This document shows positions 6,380 to 8,026 of a stretch of DNA of 8,026 nucleotides, one piece after another. Each line of letters begins with the position of its first letter. The stretch's first letter is position 1. Below the pieces are notes generated by a model. It was not told where the DNA came from, made no database searches, and saw only the letters and a list, made by a program, of their open reading frames with translations. Made by a program: the position numbers and the translations under genes. Origin of the DNA: Acidobacteriaceae bacterium (GTDB taxonomy: Bacteria; Acidobacteriota; Terriglobia; Bryobacterales; Bryobacteraceae); NCBI GenBank assembly GCA_019246575.1, contig JAFAQG010000530.1, forward strand, positions 1 to 8,026. The letters are read 5' to 3'.

Positions 6380-7299
6380 CGGTGATCAGACAAGGACACT
6401 CCCATGTAGGTTACAACAATGCTCCGGAAGCCGCGCCAACGAGTTAAGCCGGCCAAGAACACCGCGATGGCAAACCAGAGCTGAAGACTGTCGGGTTCAG
6501 GAACGCTCACCAGTAATCCTGGGCCGGGTCCATTGGACGGTCCCACTCCTGGTGCACTCGGGGAGCCCGTACCGAGTCCTCCGGGGAACGGCGTGAACGT
6601 GCGACCCGGTGTCCAGCCAGAAATCCCTCCGGGCGAGGTTGGCCCTGGCCCCCAGGGTGAGGTTGCGTTCGTATCGCGGCCACTCGGCTTGTCAAAGCCG
6701 TTTGTCGCATAGGCTTCAGGCAGCCCTAACGGTGGGCTCGCCGCCGGAGAAAGAATGTCGAATTCAGGAGGGAGTAGCGGCACATTTGACTCGGCTCTGA
6801 GGCTCGTATTCTGGGGCGGCTCGGGAGCATTCAGTGCTTCCTCGCTTGGCTCGTGAGGAGCAGTCGGTTGTTGCGGTTCAAATGACAATCTGTTCCCACA
6901 GCGCGCTCTCGCCAGTTTCTTTCCATCCGTTAAGACCAGTTCGCCTTTCGGGATGCGACGTCGTTCACGGGTCCAGTAGATTCGATCCTTCATGCGATAC
7001 GAGACGTGCATGTAGGAGTCTGCCGGAAGCCGCACTGTCACGCTATTGCTTCCGAAATCCGCGTAATGAGATGCCACGACGCGGTCCACTGCGCGCGCGA
7101 TCCGTAGTTCTTCGGCGGAAAACGCTCCTCCAGGAATCACCGAGAATTTGTAGATTTTGCGCGGCACAGACGCTGCGTTCCGCTCGACCGGCTTCCGCGC
7201 TCGCCCGGTCTTCTCGCCCAAGTGGGGATGCGAGCATGCGGCCAGGAGAACCGCGGTCGCAAGTGCAACTCGCACCATACTCGCTCTGATCCCATTCAC
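6280..7299 (-). CDS. Putative lipoprotein with PEP-CTERM-like C-terminal anchor; function unknown
   Basis: The frame from GTG 7299 encodes 339 residues. The N-terminus is a lipoprotein signal peptide: VALATAVLLAAC with Cys22 as the lipobox cysteine. Residues about 46-139 form a compact conserved-looking domain (KFSVIPGGAFSAEELRIA, VVASHYADF, VSYRMKDRIYWTRERRRIPKGE, LVLTDGKKLARARCGNR) that I associate with secreted acidobacterial proteins of unknown function. Residues about 140-262 are a low-complexity Pro/Gly/Ser-rich linker. Residues 266-292 look like a PEP-CTERM sorting signal: VPEP, a hydrophobic segment (LWFAIAVFLAGL), then RWRGFR. Such signals normally end the protein, but this frame continues 47 more basic, unconserved-looking residues and overlaps the glgE start region, ending in TAG. 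The start GTG has AGAAGGTGAAGAAG upstream; ATG at 7278 (M8) is an alternative. No enzymatic motif is seen. It precedes glgE on the same strand, so co-transcription is possible. Confidence 0.7.
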   Translation of the reverse strand: MNGIRASMVRVALATAVLLAACSHPHLGEKTGRARKPVERNAASVPRKIYKFSVIPGGAFSAEELRIARAVDRVVASHYADFGSNSVTVRLPADSYMHVSYRMKDRIYWTRERRRIPKGELVLTDGKKLARARCGNRLSFEPQQPTAPHEPSEEALNAPEPPQNTSLRAESNVPLLPPEFDILSPAASPPLGLPEAYATNGFDKPSGRDTNATSPWGPGPTSPGGISGWTPGRTFTPFPGGLGTGSPSAPGVGPSNGPGPGLLVSVPEPDSLQLWFAIAVFLAGLTRWRGFRSIVVTYMGVSLSDHRWPRSSRRRSQNGCLGPRRMGVGGSLLRVLRRR

Positions 7300-7400
7300 T
7301 CGCGCTTCTTCACCTTCTGGGAGTAATAGTGCGGATTGCAGCCGATTTCTCTAAAGATTTTTCTGATCTCAATGCTTAAGGCGCCGTTTCCGATCAACTA

Positions 7401-7430
7401 CTCAGCGCTTAACGGCGGATTTTCGCTGAG
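7401..7430 (+). promoter_or_regulatory. Stem-loop overlapping the ribosome binding site region of the peptidase gene
   Basis: CTCAGCG at 7401-7407 is an exact inverted match to CGCTGAG at 7424-7430, giving a 7-bp stem with a 16-nt A/T-rich loop. The 3' arm ends within the GAGGAGG ribosome binding site, so folding would hide part of it. The rest of the 143-nt divergent gap (7300-7442) must hold promoters for both directions, but I could not identify convincing -35/-10 pairs. Confidence 0.35.
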
Positions 7431-7434
7431 GAGG
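7429..7434 (+). promoter_or_regulatory. Ribosome binding site deciding the GTG start of the peptidase
   Basis: AGGAGG sits 8 nt before GTG at 7443. An in-frame TAA at 7410-7412 leaves no ATG upstream of the coding region, so this Shine-Dalgarno identifies GTG as the start. Confidence 0.85.
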
Positions 7435-7442
7435 AACGATAC

Positions 7443-8026
7443 GTGGCACAAGCACCAAACCCGGTTCGAACACTCGTCCGGCACCGGCCTTTGCCGAAAC
7501 TGCTTGCAACCGCGTTCCTCCTTACAGCGCATCTCTGTGTAGCGTCCCCCGCGAGCTGGTCCACGGCGACGACGGAAAACTTCATCCTCTATAGTTGTGG
7601 GACGCGGGATCAGACTATTCGCCTGCTCGAAACGCTCGAACAGGCCCGTTCTTTCTTTCTGGAGACGAGTTTCGGTGCGGCGCTGCCCAAAGCGCGGGTC
7701 AAAGTTGTCGCGTTCGCGGATGCGAAAGAATATCGCCGGTATCAGCCGAATCCGGGCGCTTATGCCTACTATCAACCCGGTCAGGATGCGGATTACATCG
7801 TGCTTCAGGATTTAGATCCCGAGCATGCGCATGTGGCGCTTCATGAATATGCACACTCGGTGATCCAGCATTCCTATCCAAAGCTGCCGTTATGGCTCAA
7901 CGAAGGGCTCGCGGACGTGTACTCGTCCGTCGAACTCCGCGCTGAACGGTTCTCGGTCGGCCGGATGTTAGCCGATCGTTCCTGGGCATTGCAAAATCTT
8001 GCGCCAGTGGCGCTAGAAACTCTGTT
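7443..8026 (+). CDS. Secreted gluzincin-type zinc metallopeptidase (peptidase MA-like, HEYAH motif), partial
   Basis: The frame starts at GTG 7443 and stays open for 194 codons to the right edge, so only the N-terminal part is present. A signal peptide covers about residues 1-37: a long basic n-region (RTLVRHRPLPK), the hydrophobic LLATAFLLTAHLCVA, and cleavage near SPA/SW. The mature part opens with WSTATTENFILYS and a helix (LLETLEQARSFFLE), the usual beginning of DUF1570/peptidase-MA-like proteins in Acidobacteria. The zinc site is HEYAH at 134-138 (two His ligands and the catalytic Glu). E154 in WLNEGLADVYSS is the likely third ligand, with spacing typical of gluzincins. Related proteins often carry TPR repeats after the peptidase domain; whether this one does cannot be seen. 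It is divergent from the lipoprotein gene and in no visible operon with the glucan genes. The substrate is unknown. Confidence 0.88.
   Translation, partial: MAQAPNPVRTLVRHRPLPKLLATAFLLTAHLCVASPASWSTATTENFILYSCGTRDQTIRLLETLEQARSFFLETSFGAALPKARVKVVAFADAKEYRRYQPNPGAYAYYQPGQDADYIVLQDLDPEHAHVALHEYAHSVIQHSYPKLPLWLNEGLADVYSSVELRAERFSVGRMLADRSWALQNLAPVALETL

Noticed and set aside
7398..7775. Minus-strand frame opposite the start of the metallopeptidase
   Set aside because: It lies antisense to a gene with signal peptide and zinc-binding motifs and shows no domain of its own.
1..8026. CRISPR arrays, insertion sequences, tRNA or rRNA genes, phage or defence genes
   Set aside because: Nothing resembling regularly spaced repeats, transposase motifs, terminal inverted repeats or structural RNA was seen.

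Overview
The window is a moderately GC-rich bacterial segment. Almost all of it is transcribed from the minus strand, with one divergent plus-strand gene at the right end. The gene types suggest an Acidobacteria-like Gram-negative: a TonB-dependent receptor with an N-terminal carboxypeptidase-regulatory-like domain, a PEP-CTERM protein, and a HEYAH metallopeptidase of a kind common in that group. This assignment is inferred from family recognition only; there is no rRNA or other marker here.

Layout, right to left in the direction of minus-strand transcription. (1) A putative lipoprotein with a PEP-CTERM-like C-terminus starts with GTG at 7299. Its reading frame runs about 100 nt into the next gene. 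(2) glgE (alpha-1,4-glucan:maltose-1-phosphate maltosyltransferase, 6379 to 4346) is complete except for a single in-frame TAG at 5050-5048. The codon sits where the family normally has tyrosine, between the second and third catalytic residues. (3) A stand-alone maltokinase gene lies at 4318 to 2705. (4) glgB (1,4-alpha-glucan branching enzyme) lies at 2689 to 788. Genes 2 to 4 are separated by only 27 and 15 nt and look like one operon. (5) After a 96-nt gap that carries a four-run G-quadruplex motif on the plus strand, the N-terminal 230 codons of a TonB-dependent receptor run off the left edge. On the plus strand, a GTG-started secreted zinc metallopeptidase (7443 onward, partial) is divergent from the lipoprotein gene.

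Together maltokinase (maltose to maltose-1-phosphate), GlgE (M1P to linear alpha-1,4-glucan) and GlgB (alpha-1,6 branching) form the GlgE route of glycogen-like glucan synthesis. The usual first enzyme, trehalose synthase TreS, is not in the window. If the amber codon in glgE is real and not read through, the polymerising step would be lost here, because the third catalytic aspartate and the whole C-terminal part lie downstream of it.

Most attention should go to the glgE amber codon, the protein with both a lipobox and a PEP-CTERM-like tail, the G-quadruplex motif just after glgB, and the hairpin touching the peptidase Shine-Dalgarno. I do not see a clearly undescribed multi-gene system.
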